From positions 2,237,067-2,301,066 of the forward strand of contig PTEX01000013.1 of NCBI GenBank assembly GCA_003342815.1: DNA of 64,000 nt, written 5' to 3'. Shown one piece after another: positions 50,101 to 61,050 of the stretch. Made by a program: the position numbers and the translations under genes. The notes under the pieces are model-generated. The model had not been told where the DNA came from. It did no database searches and saw nothing but the letters and a program-made list of their open reading frames with translations. This DNA comes from Eudromia elegans. Taxonomy: Eukaryota; Chordata; Aves; Tinamiformes; Tinamidae. The stretch's first letter is position 1; every line of letters begins with the position of its first letter.

Positions 50101-53100
50101 TTTTGGGGTTTTTTCTTTCGTATTGTGTAAATATATTATTCACTTTTCAAGATAACTTGGAAGGAAGGCTTCACGCTGCTTGCTTTTTTTTAATAGCAAC
50201 TAAACTTGTTTTTTTTTTTTAATAACTATCAAACAGGGATATACCAGGAGCCCATGGAAAACGTGTGCTGTTATTTGTTCTAAATACTTGCTCCATTTCA
50301 AGACATTTTTAAGCTCATGGACCTCTAGTACCAGAGGTGGCTTTGTAGCATTCCTTGATGGATTTCACCTGTGAATTTGTTCAGTGCTGTGGCAAGGACA
50401 ACCTCCATCTGTTTTTTTTAAGTTTACCATCTACTAATTCTGTGACATTCACTTAGCTCACAGAAAATGTTTAGTTATGTTTGGTGCTTCCTTTTTTTTT
50501 TTTTTAGGATTTTTTTTGTAGCTAGTGGTTGCAAAAGTTTGTGCTGTGCTGGAACCTTAAGAAATTGAGTGGTCAACTCTGGTTTGAAATAACCTTTGTT
50601 GTTGTTGCAAAGAAAATCCTTTACTAAATCATTTGCAAATGACAAGCTGTAAAACATCTGAACTGATAACTAGCACATGATAAAAATAGATTCTAGATTT
50701 TGTATTTTGTACATTGAAGGCTTATGTCACTTCATACTCTGTTTCCTTAGCTACAACTACTTATTTGTCAGCATAGGGCTGGCCTGCCTATCTGGGCAGG
50801 TCAGTTGTCATCCAAGTCTCTATTTCTGTTCTAACATATACAAAATTGAAGAAGGGAGATTAAATTCACGACACTGGTTATTGACGTTTGGCATTTATAA
50901 GTCTCTCAGTTCTTTGAAAAGCACGTATGCCCGTGCTGAGCTGTCAATACTACAAGAACTTTCTGTGCTTCTCATAGCAGCGTACCTGGGGATTTTAGAA
51001 GGCAGATGAGCTTTCATCTGGTTTTATGTGGTTTGCAGCTAGCTTTCAAGGCAGATCCCTGGCGTACAGCTTTGTGCCTGGCTTGTATGTGTCTTGCTCC
51101 ACCTTTGCTCAGAAGCGAGGCTTGCATTCTTTCAATATTGATGGCAGCCCTCTGCCTGCGCCTCACATGAGCCTGCATGGCTCTGCTGCCTCTCCGATGC
51201 AGTCGTGGGCACCGTAGTCAATCTCTGCATTGGATAAGGCTAAATTTCTCTGCTGAAAAGAGCGAGCTTGTACTGCAATGAGATCCCTCTATGCCAGCTT
51301 CATTGACACTAAATGCTGTGCCAGCATAAGGATTTTTTTCTTCTTACCAGCGTTGTTAACTTGAATAGTTTTTACATGTATTAACACTGTTGGCAGATGC
51401 AGTTGGGCTAATATGAGACTACCTTCACTGAGTACTGAAAATTGGGACAAATAACTATTCAGTAGCTTGCTGACCCACTTTCTTTTCTCTGCTCATGTTC
51501 CTCCTGTCTGGGCACTTATCCAGGAAGTCAGCCCAAATTCCTGCCCTTCCCACTCTTAACAGGGTGGATATTTATCAACTTTGCCATGCTTCCTTTCCGT
51601 TGTTAGGGTTTCTTGAAGAAATTTTGCGTCTTCTGTGATGTCCAGAAGACATCTGCAAACAGAAGGCGTAGATAGACTGTGACTCACTAGTGTGTGGGGT
51701 TTTGTGTGTGTTGTTTGTTGTTGATGTTTTAATACTGTCACAGAAATGTACGTAATTGCATGATGGCCTTTTGGTACAGAACGACATTGATGTTTGTGTC
51801 TGTGGTACAAAGAGTTCTCTGGGGTTAGTGTGTTAAAAGTTCAGGTGGTCCATTTGGTTACTTCTCCTCAGGCTGATTTTAGACTTTGATATTACATTAT
51901 AATTTTCCTCTAGCACTTCAAAGACTAATAATGCCCTTCAGAATTGCAAAATGGGAACAGGAATGGAACAGTGCACTGACACTGTTATGCTCAAAATCTT
52001 GTGTATGGGCAGAAAGGAAGCACACCATTTAAGTGTGTGTGTATATGTTTATGCACATGTACATGTATAAATATATATACTTATATTTGGAAAGCCAAAA
52101 ATTTATTGCAAATAGTGGAAAATTAATAAATTTAAGAATCATTGTTAGTCTAGATGTAATTATTACAGAAATAGAAAAATGCAGTTAGTGTTTAAATATA
52201 GGCAGTAATAGTTCTAAAACAATTAGAAGTGTAACAGAGCTTCTGTCTCTTCTCTTGGAGTTATTTACCCTCCTCCATTGCTCCTCTCAGTCTTCAACTT
52301 AGTAGCTTTGGGCTACTGGAGAATATAACACTGTAAACTGGAAAACCTACAGTTCCTCACTGAGAGGAATATGATGTTGCTTCTTAGTTACTTGAAAACA
52401 AACATAGTACATGTTTAAGGTCCTAAGCACTCCCAGACTTGAAATTTATACTAGTGTAGCTTTGTTAACTAGATTCCAGGTCTCAGTGATAGTAGTAAAA
52501 GGCTCCAGAAGGAATACAGTTATACTGAGAAAGGTTTTGTGGCAGAATTGTAAAAATAAATGGCAGAAAGGTGACTTCTGTGCAGGTGACCTGGTTTAGG
52601 TTTTGTAAATGTTTTGAGTGCAAGCTCAAGTTCTTTATTTAAAGAACTTGCATGTTAGCAGGTAGTAGTTGTCATTCTTAGAATTATAGCAATAATCACA
52701 CAGAGTGTTACAAGTTTGTGTTTTGATGTGTTGGGTATTTTCTTCTCCTTAGTTACAGGAAGTTGGATTTAATGATTCATCTTTCTGCTTTTGAGTTATA
52801 CATCAGTGTCCTTGGTCTTGTATCACAATTTGCGATGTAATACATTACCATCCTGATAATACTGCTTATCTGAAAGAGTGGTAGCAGAGAGCAGAAGGGA
52901 CATAAACTTAATTTAAACTATTTCTTAACACTTTCAATGGTGATTATCTTGTCAAAGTAGATTACATCCCTCGGTTATTTCATGAAGGATGTTAATACCC
53001 GTAATTAAAGCAATGTGATGTTATAAACCTCAGTCTTGTCTAAAACGTCACCTGTTTGACTAAATCTGCTTCTGCCTGATATTAATTAGATGCAATCTAG

Positions 53101-53402
53101 TAGCTGTAGATCTTGGCTTTTAAATTTTTTTCTTTTTAATTCTTGATGACTAAGGAAATATCTGAACAAAGATACTGCTCTCTTGTCTTGTATGTCCTTA
53201 GTCTGGCTCAGAGCACTGGGTAAGGTGATTGGTTGTTCTCGTGATGTTTTTATAGCTGCTCTTTGTTATAGAAGAGTAGCAAATTTGAGGAATGTCTGAC
53301 CTGTGGCAGAGTTACCTTGTGAGTTTTGAAGTAAAAACTGTGTGCTGTTTTCCACTGTGGGGAAAAACAAAAGACTTTGGACATAAATAGAGTATCTCTG
53401 TT

Positions 53403-53711
53403 CTAATTTCTGTACAAATGCGGGAATACGAGCATGTTTTGCAGGCCAAACTTGTCACCCACACGATGAATACTGATGAGTTGGCTTACGACACCGTGAA
53501 TAGCATTTGCCAAGATTACCAGGAAAGCTGTAGCCTGAGTACTTCCAAAACTGGAAAGAATGATGTGCTGCTCAGCATCTTGGACCCCGACTTCTGGAAT
53601 CCTGACCTCTGTGCTTAGCTTGATAGTCTCCGTAAGGTGTCTGCTTTGGAAGGCCACTGGGGTCATAATAAAGACTGTGGTATGGGTGTATATGACAAGT
53701 ATCTGAGCCAA
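53403..53711. other. Coding-like island of unknown origin in ADIPOR2 intron
   Basis: In a CpG-depleted intron, this stretch is richer in G+C and holds several CpGs. It has an open frame of 66 codons on the + strand (53418-53618, MREYEHVLQAKLVTHTMNTD...) overlapping one of 102 codons on the minus strand (53403-53711). The plus frame has plausible amino-acid usage (NSICQDYQESCSLS, DPDFWNPDL), and a further plus-strand stretch after its stop could be decayed coding sequence. I do not recognise the protein. It may be a processed-pseudogene fragment of a host gene, a conserved non-coding element, or chance. Confidence 0.3.
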
Positions 53712-56606
53712 CAGGTAAATCTCTCAGCCTTCAACTGAAGGATGAAAGTCTTTAGCTGTATGGTCCTGTGCTCTGTGTTACGTTGCCCTCCTGCTTATTT
53801 GACAGCATACTGAGCCCAAGTCATAGAACACTCTTCTTTCTCCTCCCTACCTCAATATTTTTCTCTCAAGAGTATCAGCTAGAATGGTCTTTGACGGATA
53901 TGAGAGCTGCCTTTGGAGGGGCAGATGTGACAGGAGAGATTGCCTAATGTCCTCATAGGGAGAGAAGGAGGAGTGGGGCTGCCCCCTCTTGGCAGTAGCC
54001 AGCCATGAAATATGGCCAGTTTTGTCATCTGAATGATGCTCTCCATGAAGCCCCTGAGAAGCCCTGAAGGCAGTCGCTCCTTCCTGTCTTCCTGCTTGAA
54101 ATTTGTGGTCTTGTGCTTTCCTTTTTCCTTTCTTTTTGTTTTAAATCAAAGTGTGCTGTAGGATGGGGTGTGTGGGGGTTGTGTGTTTTTAATATAGTTC
54201 TTCCCTGGATTGGAGCACCTGAGATGAAGATTTTGGTTCATTTTTTTAACAGAGTTCAAACCCCTGCTTCCCAGGAGGAGACTTTGTATCTGATGGGGCA
54301 GAGAAATGCTTGCTGTTGGATTGCTGATGTTGATCTGGTGCCATTTTTATTCTCATGCAGAGATCTTCTCTCTACAGGGGAGAAGGAGTATAATGAGACT
54401 AGCAGTTTAACTCTAGATTCTAGTGCCTCCAAAGACTTTTTTTATTTTCACCTAGCATAGCATTTTTTTAATGAATTGAATGCCCTTGAGACATGACTTA
54501 AAGCTGTGCTCTATCTTACAGGAGGAAAACTTGTGTCTAATTTAAGTCTTTCACATTTAGACAGTTAGTGATCCAATGTGTTACTAACAAAAAACAAATA
54601 CATCCTTCTATTGTTGGCAGTTGTCAAGTAACTTGATGTGAACTAGGAAGGTGCCACAGAAAGAAAAGCGTAAAATAGCACACAGACCAAATGTTTCTCA
54701 TTCAGAGAAAAATGAGATGTTTAATGAAAAATGAACTGAAAGCCGTGCGTGTCTAGGCTGTGGCTTTTTGTGGAACATGGTGTGAAAAGACCCTGAACTT
54801 CTGCCACTCATTTCATACGGCATTTGTGGCAATACTCTTGGCTGTGGTTTACTGAAGAGTAAAACTAATTTACAGCAGCCCTCCAGTCTGTAACAACTGG
54901 ACGTTCTGCACTGGGGCAGGGCCAGCCTCTGACATAACACTTTAACCCACTTATAAAACTGGGATCCAATTTGCAGTACAAATTGGACAAATGTTATAAC
55001 AATGTAATGGGATCCTCTGAAATGGATGCACTTTGTTAATGTAGGCAGACTCTTGGCTTGTTCCCTTTCTTTGGATCCGAATGCATCAGAATGCACTTGA
55101 TTGTTTGCCTCTGGAGCCTGCTGTGAAATAGCTTAGACTGAAGTGTCCAGTGACAGTTTACAAGCTCCAAAGACAGTGTTTTGGCCGTTGACCCTCGGCA
55201 GGAATCTGTAAGCTTTGTTTTGTAAATGTCTCTTTATCTAGGGAAATTGCATCTAAGAGAAGAGGTGCTGGATTGCTTTGTCCCTCCTTGTTAAAGATGA
55301 CCTCCAAAGAATTTTTACTACTCGATTCATCCTTTTCCTTCAGGGTACATCAAGAAAGCATGAGTTTACTGAGATCATTCTCCTTCTTCCCATGCTTACA
55401 TGCCCGTGTTTACTTTAGACTGTGTAGCTGTGGAGAGTTATTTGGAAGGCTGTGGATGTTTAACACCTTAATGGAAAAAGATATGTCTGAAACATGAAGC
55501 ATGCAGCCCAGCCACCCAGGTAATAACTCATGTAGCTAATTTGTGACCCAGCATGGATTAAGTGGGCCCTGCCTATGGATGAAGTTCAGCAACAGTCTAA
55601 CTATTGTGATATGGTACTTAATCTTTCTCTGCTGTCTGTTTTCCTCTTCCCTTTCACCTTTACCCCAACTGTATCCTCCCATCTCCTGCCTTGTTTTGAC
55701 ACTGATAATTGCTGAATTTTCCCAATAAGTGGGTCAGGTGAAAAGCTGGCAGCTCGGGAAGGAAGAAAAAAATTTACTCATTTATTTCTTTGAATCGGGT
55801 CACTGTGGATGAACTCAAGTGAACAGCAGTACTCGTTCTGGGGAGGGAGGGATGTCTTGGACAGGGATGAGTTCGGACAAGTATTTTCTGAGAGTAACTT
55901 AAGTAAATTAAGTAATACCGCCTTAATGAATGCTGTCGGTATGACTATCACTTGGGGAGGAGCTACTTGTGACAGAATCGCTCTAGCAGAAAATAATGTA
56001 AATACAAGACACCAAAAACCTATATTTTGTTTAGCAATCTTGTTTTAGTCAAGGCGGGCAGAAGCTGAGCAGATTTTGCCTCTGTCATCCAAAGTAAGTT
56101 GTGTTCTTGTCATTAACACTCAGCCCATGGAACCTGCAGGAGGTGCTTTGCCATCTGTACCTGTGCCAACAGTGCTGGCCGTGCAGTTCCATCTATTTGG
56201 TTCCTAAGGCTAGCCCAAACAACTGCTGATTTGGGAAGCTGGTAAATCTATAGGTAGTTTCTTGGTCAGATAGCTGTGCCACTGAGAATGTAGCTAACCA
56301 ACTGGTGATGTGGCTGCAGCTGTGATGGCACATGGATAGAGGCTGTCTCAAGGTTGACTTAGTAGCTTAACTTAATTACTAAATAAATAATTTCTAATTA
56401 TTAACTTTTATGAATTTCAGGCAGTCAAGCTCTTTAAAAATAAGCAAATATTTTGAGCATGAAACTTTCATTATGATCTTTTGTTCTTTTAATGTCTAAG
56501 CTATGTTGGTGAGAATGAACACATCTTGTGATGATTAGTCCCACTTATACATTGCACATGCTAGTTTGAGGATGCTCTGAAGAGGGTTAGTAAGGCAATG
56601 GCGTCC

Positions 56607-56607
<1 letters not shown>

Positions 56608-56643
<36 letters not shown>

Positions 56644-56644
56644 T
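56608..56644. repeat. (CTAT)n microsatellite
   Basis: About nine uninterrupted ctat units, long enough to be polymorphic. Confidence 0.95.
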
Positions 56645-57230
56645 TTTCATTCCTGAACAGGAGTTTCTATCAGAAAGGCTGTAGACCAGTAAGAGGGGAG
56701 TGAAGGGAAGATGACATTTCACTCCTTCAAATACCAGCTATACATAGAAAGAAACAGTCTGGAGAGGATGATTCTAGTGCTGCTTACAGAGAGGATATAC
56801 TGGGAAGAGTTGAGTGGTGGCGAGATTGGCTTGGTTAGGTATCATAGGAGGCTGTCTGATTGTCTAAGACTGTGCTATCTTGAGGAGATCTGTGACTACT
56901 CTGTTAAGGATATGGTTTGTAGTTAAATCTGAGAGTTTTCTTAGCTTTGTTACTATATGGTGCTTGTTTGGCTTAGTTAGAAAACTAAGATGGAAAACTT
57001 GTAAGCCATTCTAGACTCTTGTTAGAATATCCACAAATATTTTACAAAGAGCGATAGCATCATCATGTGATGCTTAGTAGGTTTATTTTACTTTCCAAGC
57101 TTCCTAAGTTTATTTTACTTCCCATCAGCTCCCACGCTCGTGAGGAAAGGAAGTGTTTAAATGTCCTAAAACATGTTGTGTGTCTGTGGGTATTGACTCC
57201 TGTGCCATGGCATAACAGCAGGGAGCTACT

Positions 57231-57250
57231 GTTTTGTTTTGTTTTGTTTT
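57231..57250. repeat. (GTTTT)n simple repeat
   Basis: Four tandem gtttt units. Confidence 0.9.
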
Positions 57251-60200
57251 CTCCTCTCCCTGTTTTTGGAAACAAGATGGAGCCCGATACTGGCACTGAC
57301 TCTCATTGCTGTAGGAATGACAACTCCTGAGTTGAGGCTAGATGAACAGCTAAGTAGTGACCATATGGCCTTTTGTAGCTTGTAGCTTGTGCAGTGGCAG
57401 CAGCACATAGAAGTCAACAAATTAATGGCATGTTGTCTTTGTCATGGGCTGTTGGAAACTTATCACAGTTGAAATGATAAGCTTTATCTAAGAGCTGGCT
57501 TAGCATTTAGAAGTTCTATATTTAAACAGCACGGCAACAACAAAACCCAAAGTAAACATCAAACTCTGGATCTACATTTCTCAGATTATTTAAATGGTGG
57601 AAACTTGCTGTTTGTTCTAGATGCTGATGCCGTTACTGTACCTAAAAGTGTAAGGTAGAGTTTAGGTTGTATGTGGCAATTTCCTTTCTCAATGGCAGCT
57701 AATGTAAATGACACTTTCAGTTTTTACATGCTGAAAAAAAAAAGTTGAAGGCTTTAAACTTAAGATTTATAATTTAACTGAAATGTGAAGCGATCTCTTC
57801 CAAAACATAAGCATTCTATACCTTTTGAACTTCCAGCTTTGGCTTCATTATCCCATAGTTTTAGAGAGAGAATGGGCAGTAGGCCACTTATTTCAACTAT
57901 GATCTTCTAATCAGTTGTTATTCTGGTTAGATATTACTGAGCATGTGTAGGCTTTGCGTTAGGAAAAATAGTCCTCAGTATTTGAACTTTTCAGTAAACT
58001 ATGGACTCGTAAAAACTTAACCAGCAATTAAAGACCGTCCCTATGTTTTCCATTCATGATTTTGTACTGCTTGCTTTCTCCTTTCTTTCAGGAAATTGAG
58101 TTTGGACTATTACGAATTTTCTGTTATATTCGGATACACATTGTTTGCTGCTGCAATTCACTGAGAGGGTCTAAAATCTTTGGATTATCTGTCAACTAGC
58201 TCACTTTGTATGCTTAGTAAGGACAAGCAGATTTAGCTCTGAAATGGTCCTATTCAAAGGACAATATGGAAACCTAGTTCATTGAGCAAATCCACTGTAA
58301 ATTTAGGGCACAATGAATTTTACTTAGGCAGAGTTCTGAAGTTCGTATGTACTGTTAAGTGAAAATTAACTTGGAGTGGAAATATCTTTATAACCTTAGT
58401 CATTGCTTGGCTACAAGTGCTAGTCAAATCTTCGAGGCCAATTTTGAGAAGCCTTTTGGTGTTCTTGTATGTTCTTGTACTGGAATCTTTCACAAGCTTT
58501 TTGGCCTGGTATGAGTCCAAATGCGGTTACACCCATTGCGCTGGCTCCCTGTCTCTTGGCTGTGAGTGTCACCGCATTAATGGTGCGGGTGTAGGTGACT
58601 CAAGGACGTGCTCTTGGGCAATGTGGCAGTTAGAGCAGCGTGCAGGGGCAGCTCTGTTGCTTCAAGGTAGTGGAGAGAAAAACCAGTAAAACTTGCTGCT
58701 AAATGGCTAATACGAATTGATCAATCTGTGGAATTAACTATCTCATACCTGTTCAAAAGGTTGTAAACAAACATATGTGAGTGTATCGGATGGGTGTGTG
58801 TGTCTTCATAACTGCTTACAAAGAGCAGCTTTGCCAACTTGGCCTTCTTTCTCGATTATAACTAAAGCTTCAAATTGGATACCAGGTCCTGTACTGAAAT
58901 CAGACTTTTTAAAATTCCTTTCTAGAATGAGATGCCCAGCAATTTCACTTTACATTGCATATTTTTCAGATTAGTTTTACCAAATTCCAGTGTAACAAAG
59001 TCTCCATGTGACATGCCAAAAGAGCTGTGACTCTGCTTTAAAGCTGCCAAAGCCAAGACTTTGAAAGATTTTGGTCGTTCAGTTGCTTGCTGAATATACA
59101 TAGTCTTACAGTCCTTTTGCTCAGCCTGACGTCTTCATTGAGCTTCTCATGTGGCTTTGTAATCCTTTGCCTTAATTCTCATGGGATGATAGTTGTGATC
59201 AGCTTGTGTGTGTAGCAAGTAAACAGCAGTGACCTTTTTGGATGTTACTCTTCTGGTGGAGGCTAGTGCCTGTGTGGTCAAGCTAGCAGAGAGATGAGCA
59301 CGCCATCCGCTCTGCTGTCATACTGTAAACCTGCCAGCCTGGATGGTTAAAGCCATTTGCCAAGCTGAACTCAGGCAAATCATGTGTGATTTAGTTTTGT
59401 CCGGTCTGATACCTGCTCATTAACACCTCTACCCAGTGGAGATTGCCAGACAGCTGAGAGGATGCAACATGAAAATAGCTGCAGCAAAATTAGCCGTAGC
59501 GTATTTGGCAGAGCCCAAAATTGTCATATGTCACCATATGTAAATGAGGTTAATTCATTAAAGGAAGAGGTACTTTATTTGTGGACTTTTGAGAGGTAAT
59601 CTTCTGTTAGAAGATTGCCATAATGGAGGATGGTAAAATAAAAATATAAAATGGGGATTTGTTGTTGACAAAGTTCTACATCTTTTTTTGTTGAGTACTA
59701 AGATTCCACCCTGCTTACACACTGTCGCAAGTTAAAACTTGTTAGATGGGTGCTCTTATTGTGACTTGTTAGTCATATTTAAGTGCTTAATCCTATAGTA
59801 ATAGGATGATCAGAAGTGCCTGGTACACAGCAAATAAGTTCTGATTCAAAGGAATTCTGCAATCTCACCTGAGTGCAACCTCCTGGCTCCTTCTGACATC
59901 CTGGTTATTCTGTCTTGCGAGAAAACAGGTGTCAAAGTACATCTTGGCTGACTATTGAAGTTACCATCACGCAGTGATGTGCAGGACAAGTTGGCAACCA
60001 ATAGTGCTCTTGGGTGATGGCTCAGTTTGACAGGTTGCCATTTTTCTGGAAGTTTAGTTGTTAATATCACAAGTTAAATTTACCCCAAATCCTTTTCGTG
60101 ATGTTACAAGCACAAAATTTAGTTACTCTTCTGATAAGGCTTATGGTGTTGGGGGAAAAATAGGTATTTTTGATTACTGTGTTCAGGAGGCATGGCATTA

Positions 60201-60813
60201 CTTCTAAAGGAAACTAGACCAGACAAATTTAAAGGAACAGACTTATTGCTAGGAATATTTTTGGACACGTTAGTTTAAGCAAGGTAAACAATCCTTATGT
60301 GTACAACTGCCCTCATTGCAACCTGTCTGAAGTCTGTTGCAGCTTGAATTCTCCTTGCTTTACTAACTACATCTGCAGATACACCGGTGTCTAATGCGAA
60401 ATCTAGCCTAGTCAGTCTGAAACGAGCCATGTTCCCATAAAAAAATGAGCATTGCAGAATGGCTGTGCTATCAACATCACAGTATTTGCAACAGTGATTT
60501 AAAATAAAGTGTTTTTGTGAATTTACTGTTGTGCTGGATCTGGATTTGTCACCTTTCAAAGGCAGATGCTTAGCCTGTGTTGGCAAACAGCAGCATTAGT
60601 GGGCATGAGCTGAGAATTCATTGTCCTTTGTAAAAGTGTATACAGAGGGTCTTTGACCTTATGGTTAGGGCATGCTTAAAGGCAATTCTAGCAATTTCTA
60701 AAAGGTAGTCCTAGCTGTTCATTAGCTTTCAGACATACTTTTCTTTTAGCCAACACTTGTAATCTATTTTTTTTTAAACTTTGATTCAGTGTTATAACCT
60801 GTTTGTCTTTCAG

Positions 60814-61050
60814 AGCCAACACATTATCAGCCAAGCCAAAGCCCCAAGAGGAAGCAAGAATATTTGAGAAGGCTCCCGGCGTCTCATGAATGAACTAACG
60901 GAACTCGATAATGCTGGCTCTCCAGAGCCAGGTCTACGGCTCAGGAAAGGACACATGTCTAGCACTGGAGCACAGTCAAACATTGAAGAGGACAGCTCTG
61001 AGCAGAGGCTTCTTCTAGTGGAGCCACCTCTGTCTTCTGACCTGGAAAAT
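60814..61050 (+). CDS. ADIPOR2: ADIPOR2, first coding exon (coding from 60886)
   Basis: ADIPOR2 is an adiponectin receptor of the PAQR family: a seven-transmembrane protein with its N-terminus in the cytosol and ceramidase-type zinc chemistry in the membrane core. This exon has 72 bases of 5' UTR after the gtttgtctttcag acceptor, then ATG at 60886 and 55 codons to the gtaagt donor at 61051 (phase 0). The protein starts MNELTELDNAGSPEPGLRLR followed by KGH. Human ADIPOR2 starts MNEPTENRLGCSRTPEPDIR and continues LRKGH, so the match is clear at both ends of this segment. The rest is the acidic, poorly conserved cytoplasmic tail. The transmembrane exons lie beyond the window. A second ATG begins four bases downstream (60890) in another frame and stops after one further codon. 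Confidence 0.93.

Larger units (their letters stand above)
41165..60813 (+). other. ADIPOR2: ADIPOR2 intron 1
   Basis: This intron of about 19.6 kb runs from the gtgagc donor to the gtttgtctttcag acceptor. It is AT-rich and CpG-poor, with few recognisable transposons. Notable contents are the CpG-bearing island at 53400-53720, a (CTAT)n microsatellite and a (GTTTT)n run. No second gene was recognised. Confidence 0.75.
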
